Positions 18,421 through 27,548 of a stretch of 64,000 nt of DNA are shown here, piece by piece. Positions within the stretch are counted from its first letter, which is position 1. Every line of letters begins with the position of its first letter. The notes beneath the pieces were generated by a model that was given only the letters and a program-made list of their open reading frames with translations, made no database searches and was not told the DNA's origin. The stretch is from Haloactinospora alba (GTDB lineage Bacteria; Actinomycetota; Actinomycetes; Streptosporangiales; Streptosporangiaceae): NCBI RefSeq assembly GCF_006717075.1, contig NZ_VFQC01000001.1, forward strand, positions 2,279,501 through 2,343,500. The letters run 5' to 3'. A program made the translations under genes and the position numbers.

Positions 18421-18497
18421 GGGCGGTTAGCTCAGTTGGCTAGAGCGCTACCTTGACACGGTAGAGGTCACTGGTTCGAGTCCAGTATCGCCCACCA
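18421..18497 (+). tRNA. tRNA-Val(GAC), integration target
   Basis: The acceptor stem GGGCGGT pairs with ATCGCCC, the anticodon loop TTGACAC gives GAC, and the 3' CCA is encoded (18495-18497). Its 3' part is the left attachment site of the integrated element, so the functional tRNA gene has been preserved at the junction. Confidence 0.95.
18448..18497 (+). repeat. attL: 50-bp direct repeat in the tRNA-Val 3' end
   Basis: The 50 bases running from the anticodon stem of tRNA-Val to its CCA end are repeated without mismatch at 30534-30583. An integrase gene lies 96 bp away. This is the standard signature of tRNA-targeted integration, so these are attL and attR of a 12-kb element. Confidence 0.9.
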
Positions 18498-18592
18498 TTG
18501 AAATAGCAGGTCAGAGGCCGTTCATCGATCTGCTTCAGTTATTCAGGGCTCCGGTGTGGAGCCAATCTGGAGACAATCTCGCTCCGGCACTC

Positions 18593-19804
18593 TCACGAAG
18601 CCTGGTGCTCGTCGGGTGCACGGTAGTACTCACCGAGCCGCGGAACCGTCTCCAGGATCCACTGGCGCTCGGCCGGTTTCAGCGCCTGCAGGCTCTGGCG
18701 CCAACGCGTCTCCAGCACGCTGCGCACCTGCTCCTTCATCGCCGGGGTGACGTGCTCGTAGACGTTGCCCATCCCCCGCATCCGGTGTCCCAGCCGGGCG
18801 GCCCGGGCCACCTCGGGGATACCGTCCTCAGCCAACCACGTGCGGTGGGTGTGCCGACCTTCATTGAACGTGAAGCCCGGCAGGATAGGCGACCGCAGCC
18901 ACCCCTCCTCATTCCCCGGCTTCCCGTCCCAGGCCGGACGCCAGAACCGGTCTCGGAAATTACCGCGCCGCAACTGCCCACCGCGCGAACCGGTGAACAC
19001 CGCACTGCCCGGTTCGACCTCGGCGAGCAGGTCGACATAGACCGCGTCGAGGAAATCGGGCAGTTGGATCCAGCGCTTGCCCGCCGGCGTCTTCGCCCGT
19101 TTGGCTTTCTTCAGCCGCCCGGCGGTCTCCTGCAGCGGGGCGCGCACCGGGATGGCGTGGTTAACCTCGTCGTACTCATGGGGCTCCAAGGCCACCAGCT
19201 CCGACCAGCGCGCGCCGGTGTAGCCGTTGAGCAGACACAGCACGAAGCCTGCGCGACCGAACGTGTGGTGCAGCCGCATCGCTGCCCTGAGCATCTGCGC
19301 CGGGGTGGCCACCTGCCGCTCGGCCTCATAGTCGCCTGAGGTGACCCGAATGCCGTTGCAGGGGTTGGCCGGAATCCGGCGGGCGCGCACAGCAGTGTTG
19401 AGAATGGTGGAGAACAGTGCGAACACCGAGGCGATACTGGACTCGGACAGGTGTTCGTGCATCTCGGTAACCCAACCTTGGATGTCGACATGGCTGTTGA
19501 AAATGCTGATCAACGGCCACTCGCCCCACGCCGGGAGGATGTGGGTATCCAGGTAGCAGCGGTATTTAGCACGGGTGTTGTCCGACAGGCGCACGGTGTC
19601 CATCCACTGCTCGGCGAAGACGCCGAAGGCCACCTCACGGTCCTCAGGTGCGATCCAGGTCCGGGCCCTGACCTCGACTTCTTGTTCCTTGGCCCAGTGG
19701 AGTGCTGCGTCTTTGGTGGCGAATCCGGACTTGGATCCCCAGATCCCGTCGGGCTTTTTGAAGCGCGCTCGCCACGATTTGGAGAGCCGTTCGGCGTAAG
19801 CCAT
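18593..19804 (-). CDS. int: Tyrosine site-specific integrase
   Basis: This 403-residue phage/AICE-type integrase has an N-terminal arm-binding segment (residues 1-55), a SAM-like core-binding domain (about 55-150) and a catalytic domain. The expected tetrad is present: Arg199 in TGARWSEL, His318 and Arg321 in EGRHTHRTW, His340 in LGHRM and Tyr349 in VYEHV. It begins directly after the excisionase stop, with no gap, and its 3' end faces attL. It should catalyse recombination at the tRNA-Val 3' end. A decayed relative sits beyond attR and a third fragment lies at 56.4 kb. Confidence 0.95.
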   Translation of the reverse strand: MAYAERLSKSWRARFKKPDGIWGSKSGFATKDAALHWAKEQEVEVRARTWIAPEDREVAFGVFAEQWMDTVRLSDNTRAKYRCYLDTHILPAWGEWPLISIFNSHVDIQGWVTEMHEHLSESSIASVFALFSTILNTAVRARRIPANPCNGIRVTSGDYEAERQVATPAQMLRAAMRLHHTFGRAGFVLCLLNGYTGARWSELVALEPHEYDEVNHAIPVRAPLQETAGRLKKAKRAKTPAGKRWIQLPDFLDAVYVDLLAEVEPGSAVFTGSRGGQLRRGNFRDRFWRPAWDGKPGNEEGWLRSPILPGFTFNEGRHTHRTWLAEDGIPEVARAARLGHRMRGMGNVYEHVTPAMKEQVRSVLETRWRQSLQALKPAERQWILETVPRLGEYYRAPDEHQAS

Positions 19805-20161
19805 TCATCTCCTCCTCTTCCTATTCGTGGTGTGGCGGCCTCCGCTGTCGGAGTGCTTGTCCCGAACCGCTTCTTGCGCGCCCTCATGCACGATCTGGAC
19901 AAGATCCTCAGCGGTGAAGCGCAGATGCTTACCGATGAACGTGCACGGCACTGCGCGTTGGGTGGCTTTCTTGCGCAACCAGGACTCGGGCACTTTCAAC
20001 TTCTCGGCCGCTTCTGATGGGGTATAGACCTCCACATCGGTCTGTTCCTGTGCGTCCGTACGGACAGGACCCACCGATGAGGGCCCTGCAGGATATAGGC
20101 CCCGGGTGCGTGAGTGGCCGCGCTGGGCCGACTGGGATTCATCGTTTGACGGCGGGGTCAC
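19805..20161 (-). CDS. xis: Excisionase-like helix-turn-helix protein
   Basis: This 118-residue protein has an unstructured N-terminal half and a C-terminal MerR-like HTH of the excisionase family (VYTPSEAAEKLKVPESWLRKKA, then RFTAEDLVQIV). The GTG start at 20161 overlaps the methyltransferase stop (GTGA) and has GGAGG upstream, and its stop abuts the integrase ATG. This xis-int arrangement is common in actinomycete integrative elements. It probably directs excision; this is inferred from family and position. Confidence 0.85.
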   Translation of the reverse strand: MTPPSNDESQSAQRGHSRTRGLYPAGPSSVGPVRTDAQEQTDVEVYTPSEAAEKLKVPESWLRKKATQRAVPCTFIGKHLRFTAEDLVQIVHEGAQEAVRDKHSDSGGRHTTNRKRRR

Positions 20162-21121
20162 CGTTTCCTCCCTTCGGCATGGGCCTGCCGGAGCCGCGCG
20201 GTCGTCAGATCGGCGTAGGCGGTGTTGAGGTCGATACCGATTGCGTACCGGTCCAGCTGGTGGGCGGCGAGCAGGGTGGTGCCAGCTCCGACGAATGGAT
20301 CCAACACGGTGCCGCCTTCGCGACAGCCGGCAGCAATACACCGCAGCGGGATATCGGTCGGGAAGACGGCGAAATGCGCGTGGCGGTAGGGGCGGGTAGG
20401 AATGTCCCACACGTCGCCGGGATTGCGGCCCTGGGGGTGGGCGGCGGCATGCCGGCTGCCGGTGGGACGCATCTCAGTACCGTGTTCGGCCCCGTTGAAC
20501 GCCGCCGCGGCATCGGTGTACTTGCCGGACCGGCGGGCACTGGGGCCGGTACGGTCTTGCCCACTTTGGGTTCCGTCGGCTGGCGGCCAGGCGGTGGTGA
20601 TGGAGCTCGGGCGGGTACCGCCATTGCGGCTGCGCCGCGAGAGTGCGCGCTGTCCGCTGTAGGGCTGGCGGATCGCATCGAGGTCGAAGTGGTAGCGGCG
20701 CTGTTTGGCAAACAAGAAAATGTGCTCGTAGCGACACAAGAGCCGGTCGGTCACCGATTCGGGCATGGCGTTGGGTTTGTTCCAGACAGCGGCGTTACGC
20801 AGGATCCACCCCTGGGTTTGCAAGCTGAAGGCCAGTCGCCATGGCAATCCGAGCAGGTTCTTGGGGACCAGTTGCGCTGTGGGGCGAGTCAGAGGCTGCT
20901 GATCGTGAAAGCCTTGACCGCGCTGGAATCCGTCGGAGTTGGCGGCGTAGCGGTCTCCGATGTTGACCCAGACGGTGCCGTCCTCGGCCAGCACCCGGTG
21001 GACCTCGGCAAAGACCGCACACAGGTTGCGCAGGTAGTCCTCGGGATTGTTCTCAGCGCCGTACTGCCCGGGATGGTCGTAGTCACGCAACCCCCAGTAC
21101 GGAGGTGATGTGACCACGCAG
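20158..21121 (-). pseudogene. N4/N6 DNA methyltransferase, 5' end removed by IS3
   Basis: About 320 residues remain of a beta-class DNA methyltransferase. The catalytic motif VTSPPYW is at the very start and the AdoMet motif DPFVGAGTTLLAAHQL is near the C-terminus. Relatives normally carry about 25 more residues before the SPPY motif. Here the frame runs directly into the IS3 right end at 21122 (KAPHCVVTSPPYW reads across the junction). A GTG at 21117 could still start a shortened protein, so activity is uncertain. No restriction endonuclease gene is adjacent, so it may have been an orphan methylase of the element. Confidence 0.75.
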
Positions 21122-21164
21122 TGAGGGGCCTTGCTGATTCCGGACAGGGAGTGAGCCGGTGATT

Positions 21165-22034
21165 TTACGCAGCTAGGCGCTGTTTCTCATGTTCCGCATA
21201 GATCTCTGATGGAGTGTTGTATCCCAGTGCGGAATGAAGACGCCTGTGATTATACCAGTGCTCGATGTATCGTGTAATGTCCCGTCGTGCTCGTTCTCGC
21301 GTGGGATACACCATCTGGTTCACACGCTCATTCTTCAACACCCCGAAAAATGATTCCGCCATCGCGTTGTCGAAACAAATCCCGGTTCGCCCCACCGACC
21401 GTGTCATCCCGACCGAAGCAAGGTAATCACCGAACTCCCGGGACGTGTAATTACTCCCCCGATCCGAATGGAACACCGCCCCCGCACGAACCTTTCCCTT
21501 GCCTGTCGCATGAGCGACAGCCCGGATGATCAGCGGAGTCCGGTAGTTGTCATCCATCGCATAACCAACCACTTCTTTCGTGCAGCAATCAATGACGGTG
21601 GCCAGATACACCCACCCGCTCCATGTCGGGATATAGGTGATATCCCCGACGAGTTTCACACTGGGCATGGGTGCGGTGAAGTCGCGGCCCACGAGGTCGG
21701 GGATCGCACCGGTATCCGCTGGTGTGGTCAGCGAGCTGCGCCGGGGGCGGGGTTGGCAGGGATGCAGCCCCATCTCGCCCATCAACAGACGCACCAGCTC
21801 CACTCCCACCGCAACGCCCCAGCGTTGCAGCTGGGCGCGGATCCGCCGGTGGCCGTAGGTGCCGTCGGCGTGGTCTACGGCGGTGCGGATCAGTAGCCGC
21901 AACTGTTGGCGGCGCTGAGACGTGGCGGATTCGGGCCGGGACCGCCATTCGTAGTAACCCGACCGGGAGACGTTCACGCATGCACACATGAAATCAACGG
22001 GGAAAGCGTACTCCGCGTGTTCATCGAACCGCAT
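21165..22034 (-). CDS. IS3-family transposase OrfB (DDE integrase core)
   Basis: This 289-residue rve-type transposase begins with the HTH_21 segment around EYAFPVDFMCACVNVSRSGYY and contains the DDE catalytic residues: Asp in VGDITYIPTW, Asp in FHSDRGSNYTS and Glu in NAMAESFFGVLKNE. It is intact. It is probably made as an OrfAB fusion by -1 frameshifting at the A6G run near 22093-22099. Confidence 0.9.
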   Translation of the reverse strand: MRFDEHAEYAFPVDFMCACVNVSRSGYYEWRSRPESATSQRRQQLRLLIRTAVDHADGTYGHRRIRAQLQRWGVAVGVELVRLLMGEMGLHPCQPRPRRSSLTTPADTGAIPDLVGRDFTAPMPSVKLVGDITYIPTWSGWVYLATVIDCCTKEVVGYAMDDNYRTPLIIRAVAHATGKGKVRAGAVFHSDRGSNYTSREFGDYLASVGMTRSVGRTGICFDNAMAESFFGVLKNERVNQMVYPTRERARRDITRYIEHWYNHRRLHSALGYNTPSEIYAEHEKQRLAA

Positions 22035-22060
22035 CGTCTCGATGAACTCGTATATGTCGC

Positions 22061-22348
22061 TTACGGACGATCCTTCGCGAAGTACGCGGCCGCTTTTTTC
22101 AAAAAAGCGATCTCCATGTCCTTCTCGCGGTTGAGTCGTTCCAGTTCACGCAGCCGGGCCCGCTCGGTCGTATCCAGTGACGGTGCATCGTCGGGAGTTT
22201 CTTTCCTGTATTTGCGCACCCAGTTCCGTAGTGTTTCCGAGCTGATCCCGAGCTCGTTGGCAACCCGGTTGATAGAGCGTTGACTCTCGATGACATGTTT
22301 CACCGCTTCATCACGGAACTCCGGCGAATATGCGTTTGCCTTGCCCAA
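22061..22348 (-). CDS. IS3-family transposase OrfA
   Basis: This 95-residue HTH_Tnp_1 protein has a helix-turn-helix (INRVANELGISSETLRNWVRKY) that binds the terminal repeats, and a C-terminal leucine-zipper-like helix (RLRELERLNREKDMEIAFLKK). The AAAAAAG slippery sequence close to its end is where ribosomes would shift into orfB. An identical protein is encoded by copy 2. Confidence 0.9.
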   Translation of the reverse strand: MGKANAYSPEFRDEAVKHVIESQRSINRVANELGISSETLRNWVRKYRKETPDDAPSLDTTERARLRELERLNREKDMEIAFLKKAAAYFAKDRP

Positions 22349-22414
22349 TGCTTCCCTCGTTTCCTTTCAGAACCATCGTATTGGCACTCTGTCCGGAAAA
22401 CACGAGGCACCCCA

Positions 22415-23293
22415 TGCGGCGGTGATCGCTGATGCGGCCCGGGCAATGCCCCACACCTTGGGCGATGTGGCCCCTGATGACGAGACCACCGCCGCGCTGG
22501 CCATGATCGTAGGCCACGACGACGACCTGGCCGCCGAGGCCACCCGCACCCGCAACCGGCTGCGTGGGCTGCTCACCCAGCTCCACCCCGCCCTGGAGCG
22601 CGTCGTGGGCCCCGGATGGACCACCCCGCGGTGCTCACGCTCCTTCAGCGCCACCCCACACCTGCGCGTCTGCGCGAGGCCGAACGCGCTGGCCTGCTCG
22701 AGCTGATCCGCCCCGAGGCCCCTCGGATGGCCCAGCGCCTCATCGACGAGATCGTCGCGGCCCTGGACGAACAGACGGTCGTAGTGGCCGGTACCGAGGC
22801 TGCGGCCACCGTGATCACCAACCTCGCTTCCTCCCTGCACACCACCCTGCAGCAACGCAGCGCCCTGGCCACCGAGGTCGAGACCCTGCTGGAGGCCCAC
22901 CCTCTTGCGAGGGTCCTGACCTCGATGCCCGGAACCGGGGTCAGGACCGCAGCCAGGATCGTGATCGAGGTGGGCGACGGCTCGGCCTTTGCCAGTGCGT
23001 CCCACCTGGCCTCGTATGCCGGGCTTGCGCCCGCCACCCGCGCTTCGGGCACCTCGATCAAGGGCGAACAGCCATCGAAGAGGGGAAACAAGCAGCTCAA
23101 ACGCGCGCTCTTCCTCTCCGCGTTCGCCTCGCTGTCGCATCCGCCCTCACGGTCCTACTACGACCGAAAGATCGCCCAGGGCAAACGCCATAACCAGGCC
23201 CTGCTCTGCCTGGCACGTAGACGCTGCGACGTCCTGTTCGCGATGCTGCGCGACGGAACGTTCTACCAACCGCCCACCGCTCTCGCCGCTTGA
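22415..23293 (+). pseudogene. IS110-family transposase relic
   Basis: The remaining frame encodes most of an IS110/IS1111-type transposase: an N-terminal DEDD-domain portion (DAARAMPHTLGDVAPDDETTA), the central helices (RTRNRLRGLL) and the C-terminal Transposase_20 domain (TSMPGTGVRTAARIV, ASYAGLAPATRASG). The 5' end is replaced by IS3 copy 1, and a one-base frameshift near 22610-22620 separates the halves, so it is inactive. A run of 13 C follows its 3' end at 23310-23322. Confidence 0.85.
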
Positions 23294-23325
23294 CAAAACC
23301 ATAGAAGCACCCCCCCCCCCCCGAC

Positions 23326-23679
23326 GTGCGCCTAGTGTTCCACGTCTTCACCGCGCTGGCCGAATTGCCCGGAGAGATGATCGTGGAGGGCACCCGTAAA
23401 AGGCTGAAGGCGGCCCGCGCGTCCGGAAAGCGCCTCGGCCGATCTCCGGCGATGACCGAAGAGCAGGTCCGCCACACCCGCGACCTGCTCACCCAACCGG
23501 AGAACAGCGACTCCGCCATCGCCCGTCTACTCGGGATAAGCCGCTCCACGCTGTACAAACACGTACTTGAGCTGTCCGGTGGCCGCACGGCCCTTTCTCC
23601 GCATCATTGGATGGTCAACCGCGCGCCTGGTGTCCGATATTCAAGCGTGCCTCCAGGTCGCTACCGGCTACACGAGTGA
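23326..23679 (+). pseudogene. Serine recombinase (resolvase/invertase), C-terminal fragment
   Basis: The fragment contains the end of the recombinase catalytic domain (LVFHVFTALAELPGEMIVEGTRKRL) and the HTH_7 DNA-binding domain (SAIARLLGISRSTLYKHV). The N-terminal half with the catalytic Ser is missing upstream of the C-tract at 23310-23322. The segment after residue 90 is unlikely to be original. It probably came from a Tn3-like or inversion system. Confidence 0.75.
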
Positions 23680-23834
23680 GGAGATTCGCGTACAGCGGAT
23701 CGTCGTGCGCGGCCACGTCATGCCCCTGTATTGTCCTACAGCCGGACGTGGTTGGCGGCCGAGTCGAACAGGCGGCTGTAGTAGCGGCGCCCACCGGGCC
23801 GGGCGCCGTTCGGATACCTAGGGTCCGGGGCCGT
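23680..23834. other. Gap without recognisable gene
   Basis: I see no supported gene between the recombinase fragment and the CNNM-like gene that ends at 23835. Confidence 0.4.
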
Positions 23835-24824
23835 CTACACCGGTTCCGGCAGCAGCCGTTCCACGAGGTTGGATAGTGTGATGATCCCGACGAGCTGGCC
23901 GTCCTCCTCCACCAGCGCCAGGTGCGCGCGCTGGCCGCGCATCGTGTTGACCGCCGCATGGTATGGCGTGTCCGCCGCCAGGGTCAGCATCGGGCGCATC
24001 ATATCGCGGGCCCGGGTTTCGGGCTCTCGGGTGAGCGTGTCCCGCACGTGCACATACCCGACGGGGACGTCCCCGTCGCGTACGACCAGCCGCAGGTGGC
24101 CGGTGCGCCGCGCGGTGTCCTGGATGGCGCGGACGTCGTCGTCGGCGGACACCCCGGAGGGCTCGTGTGCCAGCTCGCGGATCGGGGTCCGCTCCAGTTC
24201 CAGCGCGGTGACCAGCTGGTCGCGCCGGGCCTGGTCGAGCATGCCGGTCTTCGCCGAGTGGTCGACAAGCTGACGCAGGTCGTCGGCGCTGCGGCCGTAA
24301 TCCATCTCGTCGACGGGCTCGACGCCGCACCAGCGCAGACAGCGGTTGGCCATGCCGTTGAGCAGCAGCAACAGCGGCCGCGCGACCACCATGAACGCGC
24401 GCATCGGGATCGCCAGCATGATCGCCGACTTCTCCGGGTGCGAGATCGCCCAGGACTTTGGGGCCATCTCGCCGACGACGAGGTGCAGGAAGGTCACGAC
24501 GGTCAGCGAGATGACGAACGACGCGACGGTCGCTACAACGACCGGCATCCCCCAGCCCTCCAGGACCGGCTGCAGCGCGTACTCGACGGCCGGCTTGGTG
24601 ACATGGCCGAGACCCAGCACGCACAGTGTGATGCCGAGCTGGGACCCGGCGAGCAGCACCGAGATGTCCTTGGCGCTGCGCAGGGCGGCCCGCGCGGACG
24701 CGGACGTCTGCGCGGCCTCCTCCAGGCGGTAGTTGCGGGCGGCGATCAGGGCGAACTCGATCGCCACGAAGAACGCGCTCGCCGCGAAGAGCAGGACGGA
24801 CACGACGATTTCGACGGCACTCAT
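23835..24824 (-). CDS. CNNM/CorC-type membrane protein with CBS pair (second of two)
   Basis: This 329-residue protein has an N-terminal DUF21/CNNM transmembrane domain with three or four helices (SAVEIVVSVLLFAASAFFVAIEFALI and following, up to about residue 170), then two CBS domains (about residues 195-325, ending VGIITLSNLVERLL). It lacks the C-terminal CorC_HlyC domain of its partner. Family members have been linked to Mg2+/Co2+ transport and were formerly called hemolysins. ATG 24824 overlaps the stop of the upstream paralogue (ATGA), so the two are co-translated and may heteromerise. Confidence 0.85.
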   Translation of the reverse strand: MSAVEIVVSVLLFAASAFFVAIEFALIAARNYRLEEAAQTSASARAALRSAKDISVLLAGSQLGITLCVLGLGHVTKPAVEYALQPVLEGWGMPVVVATVASFVISLTVVTFLHLVVGEMAPKSWAISHPEKSAIMLAIPMRAFMVVARPLLLLLNGMANRCLRWCGVEPVDEMDYGRSADDLRQLVDHSAKTGMLDQARRDQLVTALELERTPIRELAHEPSGVSADDDVRAIQDTARRTGHLRLVVRDGDVPVGYVHVRDTLTREPETRARDMMRPMLTLAADTPYHAAVNTMRGQRAHLALVEEDGQLVGIITLSNLVERLLPEPV

Positions 24825-26239
24825 GTCCACTCCTTCTGTTTTTGGGCCGCACCGGACGCGATCGGCTCGGCCCACACCACGTGCACCGCGGCGGGCACCC
24901 GCCGGTCGGTCTCCTGCACCGTCAGATGGAGGGAACGGTCCTGTCCGTCGGGGTTGTCCGCGGGGATGACGACGACCGCGCTGTCGCCGGTCTCGGGCAG
25001 TCGTTGCAGCTCGGCCATCACCAAGCCGCCGACGGTCTGGTACTCGCCCTCGGGCAGCTCGGCATCGATCAGCCGGCCGACCTCGTCGATGTGCCGGTCA
25101 CCCGGCACGACCCAGCCGTCCTCGGACTCCCGGACCTGGTCAGTGCTGGCCTGGTCGTGCTCGTCGGTGATCTCGCCGACCAGCTCCTCCGCGATGTCCT
25201 CGACGGTGATGACACCGGCCAGGCCACCGTATTCGTCCAGCACGCAGGCGAGCTCCTCGCCCTCCTCGCGCATCCGGGCCAGCACCTGCGGCAGCGGCAG
25301 CGACGACGGCACCAGCACCGGCGCGCGCATCAACTCCGACACCCGCACGTCGCCGAACGACTGGTCGTCCAGCCGCTCGGACAGCGCCAGCACGTCCTGC
25401 AGACAGACGACGCCGATCAGCTCCAACGCGGTCTCCGGGTTGTCCGCGTCGCTCCCTTCCGCCGCCGGCGGGGACCCGAGCACTGGGTAGCGCGAGTGCT
25501 GCGCTGCCATCTGCCCGCTCAGGCTCTCGACGGTGGCATCGGACCGAACCCAGGACACCCGCGGCCGCGGGATCATCGCGGCCCGCGCGGTCCGGTCGGT
25601 GAAGTCCACCGTCCGGTCCAGCAGGATCGCCAGCTCCGGGGCGAGGTCACCGGAGCCCTTCGAGTCGTCGATGATCGCCTCGAGATCACGCGGTGTGGCC
25701 GAGTATTCGACGTCGTGCACCGGCTCGATGCGCAGCGCCCGCAGCAGGGCGTTGGACGCGGCGTCGAAGATCCGGATGATCCAACCGAACAGAGCCAGGT
25801 AGGTCTTGGTGGACAGCGCCAGCCAGCGCGCCACCGGCTCCGGCCGGGCGATCGCGAGGTTCTTCGGGAACAGCTCGCCGAACACCATCTGGACGACGGT
25901 GGCGAACAGCAGAGCCAGCGCGATGCCGAGGCCCTGCGGGACGTCGACGAGGCTGAGCAGCTCGCCGATGCCGTTGCCGATCAGCGGCTCGGCGACGTAA
26001 CCGACGAGCAGACCGGTGACGGTGATGCCGAGCTGGGAGCCGGATAGTACGAACGACGTCCGGCGGGTGATGTCGAGGGCGCGGGCCGCTCCGGTGTCGC
26101 CCCCTTCCGCCCGGGCCTTCAGCCGGGATCGGTCGACGGCCATGTAGCCGAACTCCTGGGCCACGAAGTAGCCGGTCAGCGCGGTGATCACAAGGACCAC
26201 CAGGACACCGAGGAGGATTCCGAGGATCGTGCCGATCAC
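24821..26239 (-). CDS. CNNM/CorC-type membrane protein with CBS and CorC_HlyC domains
   Basis: This 472-residue protein has an N-terminal DUF21 transmembrane domain (residues 1-190, including the GYFVAQEFGYMAVDRSRLKA start), a CBS pair (about 215-345, with LACVLDEYGGLAGVITVEDI) and a C-terminal CorC_HlyC domain (about 365-455). It is probably a divalent-cation transporter component in the cytoplasmic membrane. It forms a two-gene operon with the shorter paralogue downstream. The pair sits within the tRNA-Val island among mobile elements and is the island's only intact non-mobility operon. Confidence 0.88.
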   Translation of the reverse strand: MIGTILGILLGVLVVLVITALTGYFVAQEFGYMAVDRSRLKARAEGGDTGAARALDITRRTSFVLSGSQLGITVTGLLVGYVAEPLIGNGIGELLSLVDVPQGLGIALALLFATVVQMVFGELFPKNLAIARPEPVARWLALSTKTYLALFGWIIRIFDAASNALLRALRIEPVHDVEYSATPRDLEAIIDDSKGSGDLAPELAILLDRTVDFTDRTARAAMIPRPRVSWVRSDATVESLSGQMAAQHSRYPVLGSPPAAEGSDADNPETALELIGVVCLQDVLALSERLDDQSFGDVRVSELMRAPVLVPSSLPLPQVLARMREEGEELACVLDEYGGLAGVITVEDIAEELVGEITDEHDQASTDQVRESEDGWVVPGDRHIDEVGRLIDAELPEGEYQTVGGLVMAELQRLPETGDSAVVVIPADNPDGQDRSLHLTVQETDRRVPAAVHVVWAEPIASGAAQKQKEWT

Positions 26240-26755
26240 CGGGGCGTCACCGCCCGGTCATCGGGATGGGTGGGTTGTCACTCTCGGGCGGGGACGTGGG
26301 CAGTGCGAGGTCGCCGTCCACCGGGCGGGGGACGGCGCCGGGACTGTCGGTGGGGTCCATGACTCCTGACTCACGGGTCTGATGGGGATACGACGCGTTC
26401 AACGCGTGCCGGAATCATACCGTTCTGGGACGGTCTTGTCGTCCCGGTCGCCCGACTCTTGAGTGGCCGGCGGTGCGGGAGCCCACTCACCCAGGGGCAA
26501 CGGCGTCGTCCGCGAGATCGGTGGCGGCGGGGCATCGACATAGGAATGAGTCCGATCTTGCGGATCTCATCGCTCTTCAGCACTGTGCTGTGACGGACTG
26601 ATACGGCGAAGTCAGCCGATCGTGCTGCTGCCTATGGCCAACCGCCGGTGGATAGTTTAAGCGAGGATGCCGTAGTTCTCGAGGTCCTATCGACGACAGT
26701 CGATACGAGGAAGGCGAGGATAAGCTCCGCTTATGTGCCGCAGCCATACGGATCT
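26240..26755. other. Intergenic stretch, no gene seen
   Basis: These 516 bp precede the CNNM operon and follow the truncated ABC gene. The right-hand part is less GC-rich than the rest of the window, in line with the adjacent foreign ABC fragment. No frame shows a recognisable protein, and I could not identify a convincing promoter for the CNNM operon, although one must lie here. Confidence 0.4.
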
Positions 26756-27482
26756 TCACTCTGCCACTCGCTCACGTCTGCCATCGCTAGCGATGCGCAG
26801 TGCATCGACTAAACTCGCGTACAAGGCGTCATTCGTAAGCAGTTCGTTGTGAGTACCGGTCGCGCGAACGCGTCCAGCATCCAGAACAATAATTTGGTCG
26901 GCGTCCATAACGGTTGAAAGTCGGTGTGCGATTGTCACGACGGCACCGCGAGCGGCTTGCCGACGAATACCTTCGCTAACAGCAACTTCGGATAGGCCGT
27001 CAAGTTGAGCAGTCACTTCATCTAGAAGCAGGAGTTCCGGGTCTGCGATAATTGCTCTCGCCACGGCGATACGCTGCCTCTCGCCACCAGAGAGGGTGTT
27101 TTCCGATATATCAGCATCAACCCCATCCCGAAGTGAACGAATCCGGTCGTCGAGTCGAACAACCTCCAGTGCGTACCATAGGCTTGCGTCGGATGCCTCC
27201 GGCGCGCCGTAGGCAAGATTATCGCGCACCGTTCCCGGAATTATGGGCGTATCTTGTTCGACGTAGGCTAGACGTGACCGGATATCCGCAATTGTCCATT
27301 TCTCGAAAGGACGCCCATCAAGTATGATAGAACCATGATTTGGCTTCATAAATTTTAGTAGAATTGCGAAAATTGTCGTTTTACCCGCCCCCGACGGGCC
27401 GACGATGGCGGTGTGCCCGTATCGGGGAATTGTGATGTTGACACCGTCGAGAACCCATGGGCTGTCAACCTCGTAGCGGAAG
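26756..27482 (-). pseudogene. ABC exporter ATP-binding domain, 5' end lost to IS3
   Basis: The remaining 240 residues are a complete nucleotide-binding domain of an ABCB/MsbA-like fused exporter: Walker A IVGPSGAGKTT, Q-loop YVEQD, signature LSGGERQRIAV, Walker B LLLLDEVTAQLD and H-loop IAHRLST. The transmembrane half that should precede it is missing, because IS3 copy 2 starts at 27483 and supplies an artificial 5' frame. Base composition and codon use (for example AAA, TTT, ATA codons) are clearly less GC-rich than neighbouring genes, which points to transfer from a lower-GC donor before the IS insertion. Confidence 0.85.
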
Positions 27483-27548
27483 TGGGGTGCCTCGTGTTTT
27501 CCGGACAGAGTGCCAATACGATGGTTCTGAAAGGAAACGAGGGAAGCA

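Larger units (their letters stand above)
21122..22414 (-). mobile_element. IS3-family insertion sequence, copy 1 (1293 bp, full length)
   Basis: The ends were set by comparison with the partial copy at 27483-28357: the two share sequence exactly between a TGGGGTGCC end (right edge here) and a TGAGGGGCC end (left edge here). The ends are imperfect inverted repeats that share a CCGGACAG core about 20 bases in. The element holds orfA and orfB with a run of six A and a G at their overlap. No target duplication is visible, and the flanks differ on each side, which suggests rearrangement between copies. Confidence 0.85.

Noticed and set aside
21118-22418. Target-site duplication around IS3 copy 1
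   Set aside because: Bases flanking the two ends (CAG before, TGC after) do not match, nor do those of copy 2. I tried swapping flanks for an inversion and still found no convincing 3-4 bp match.
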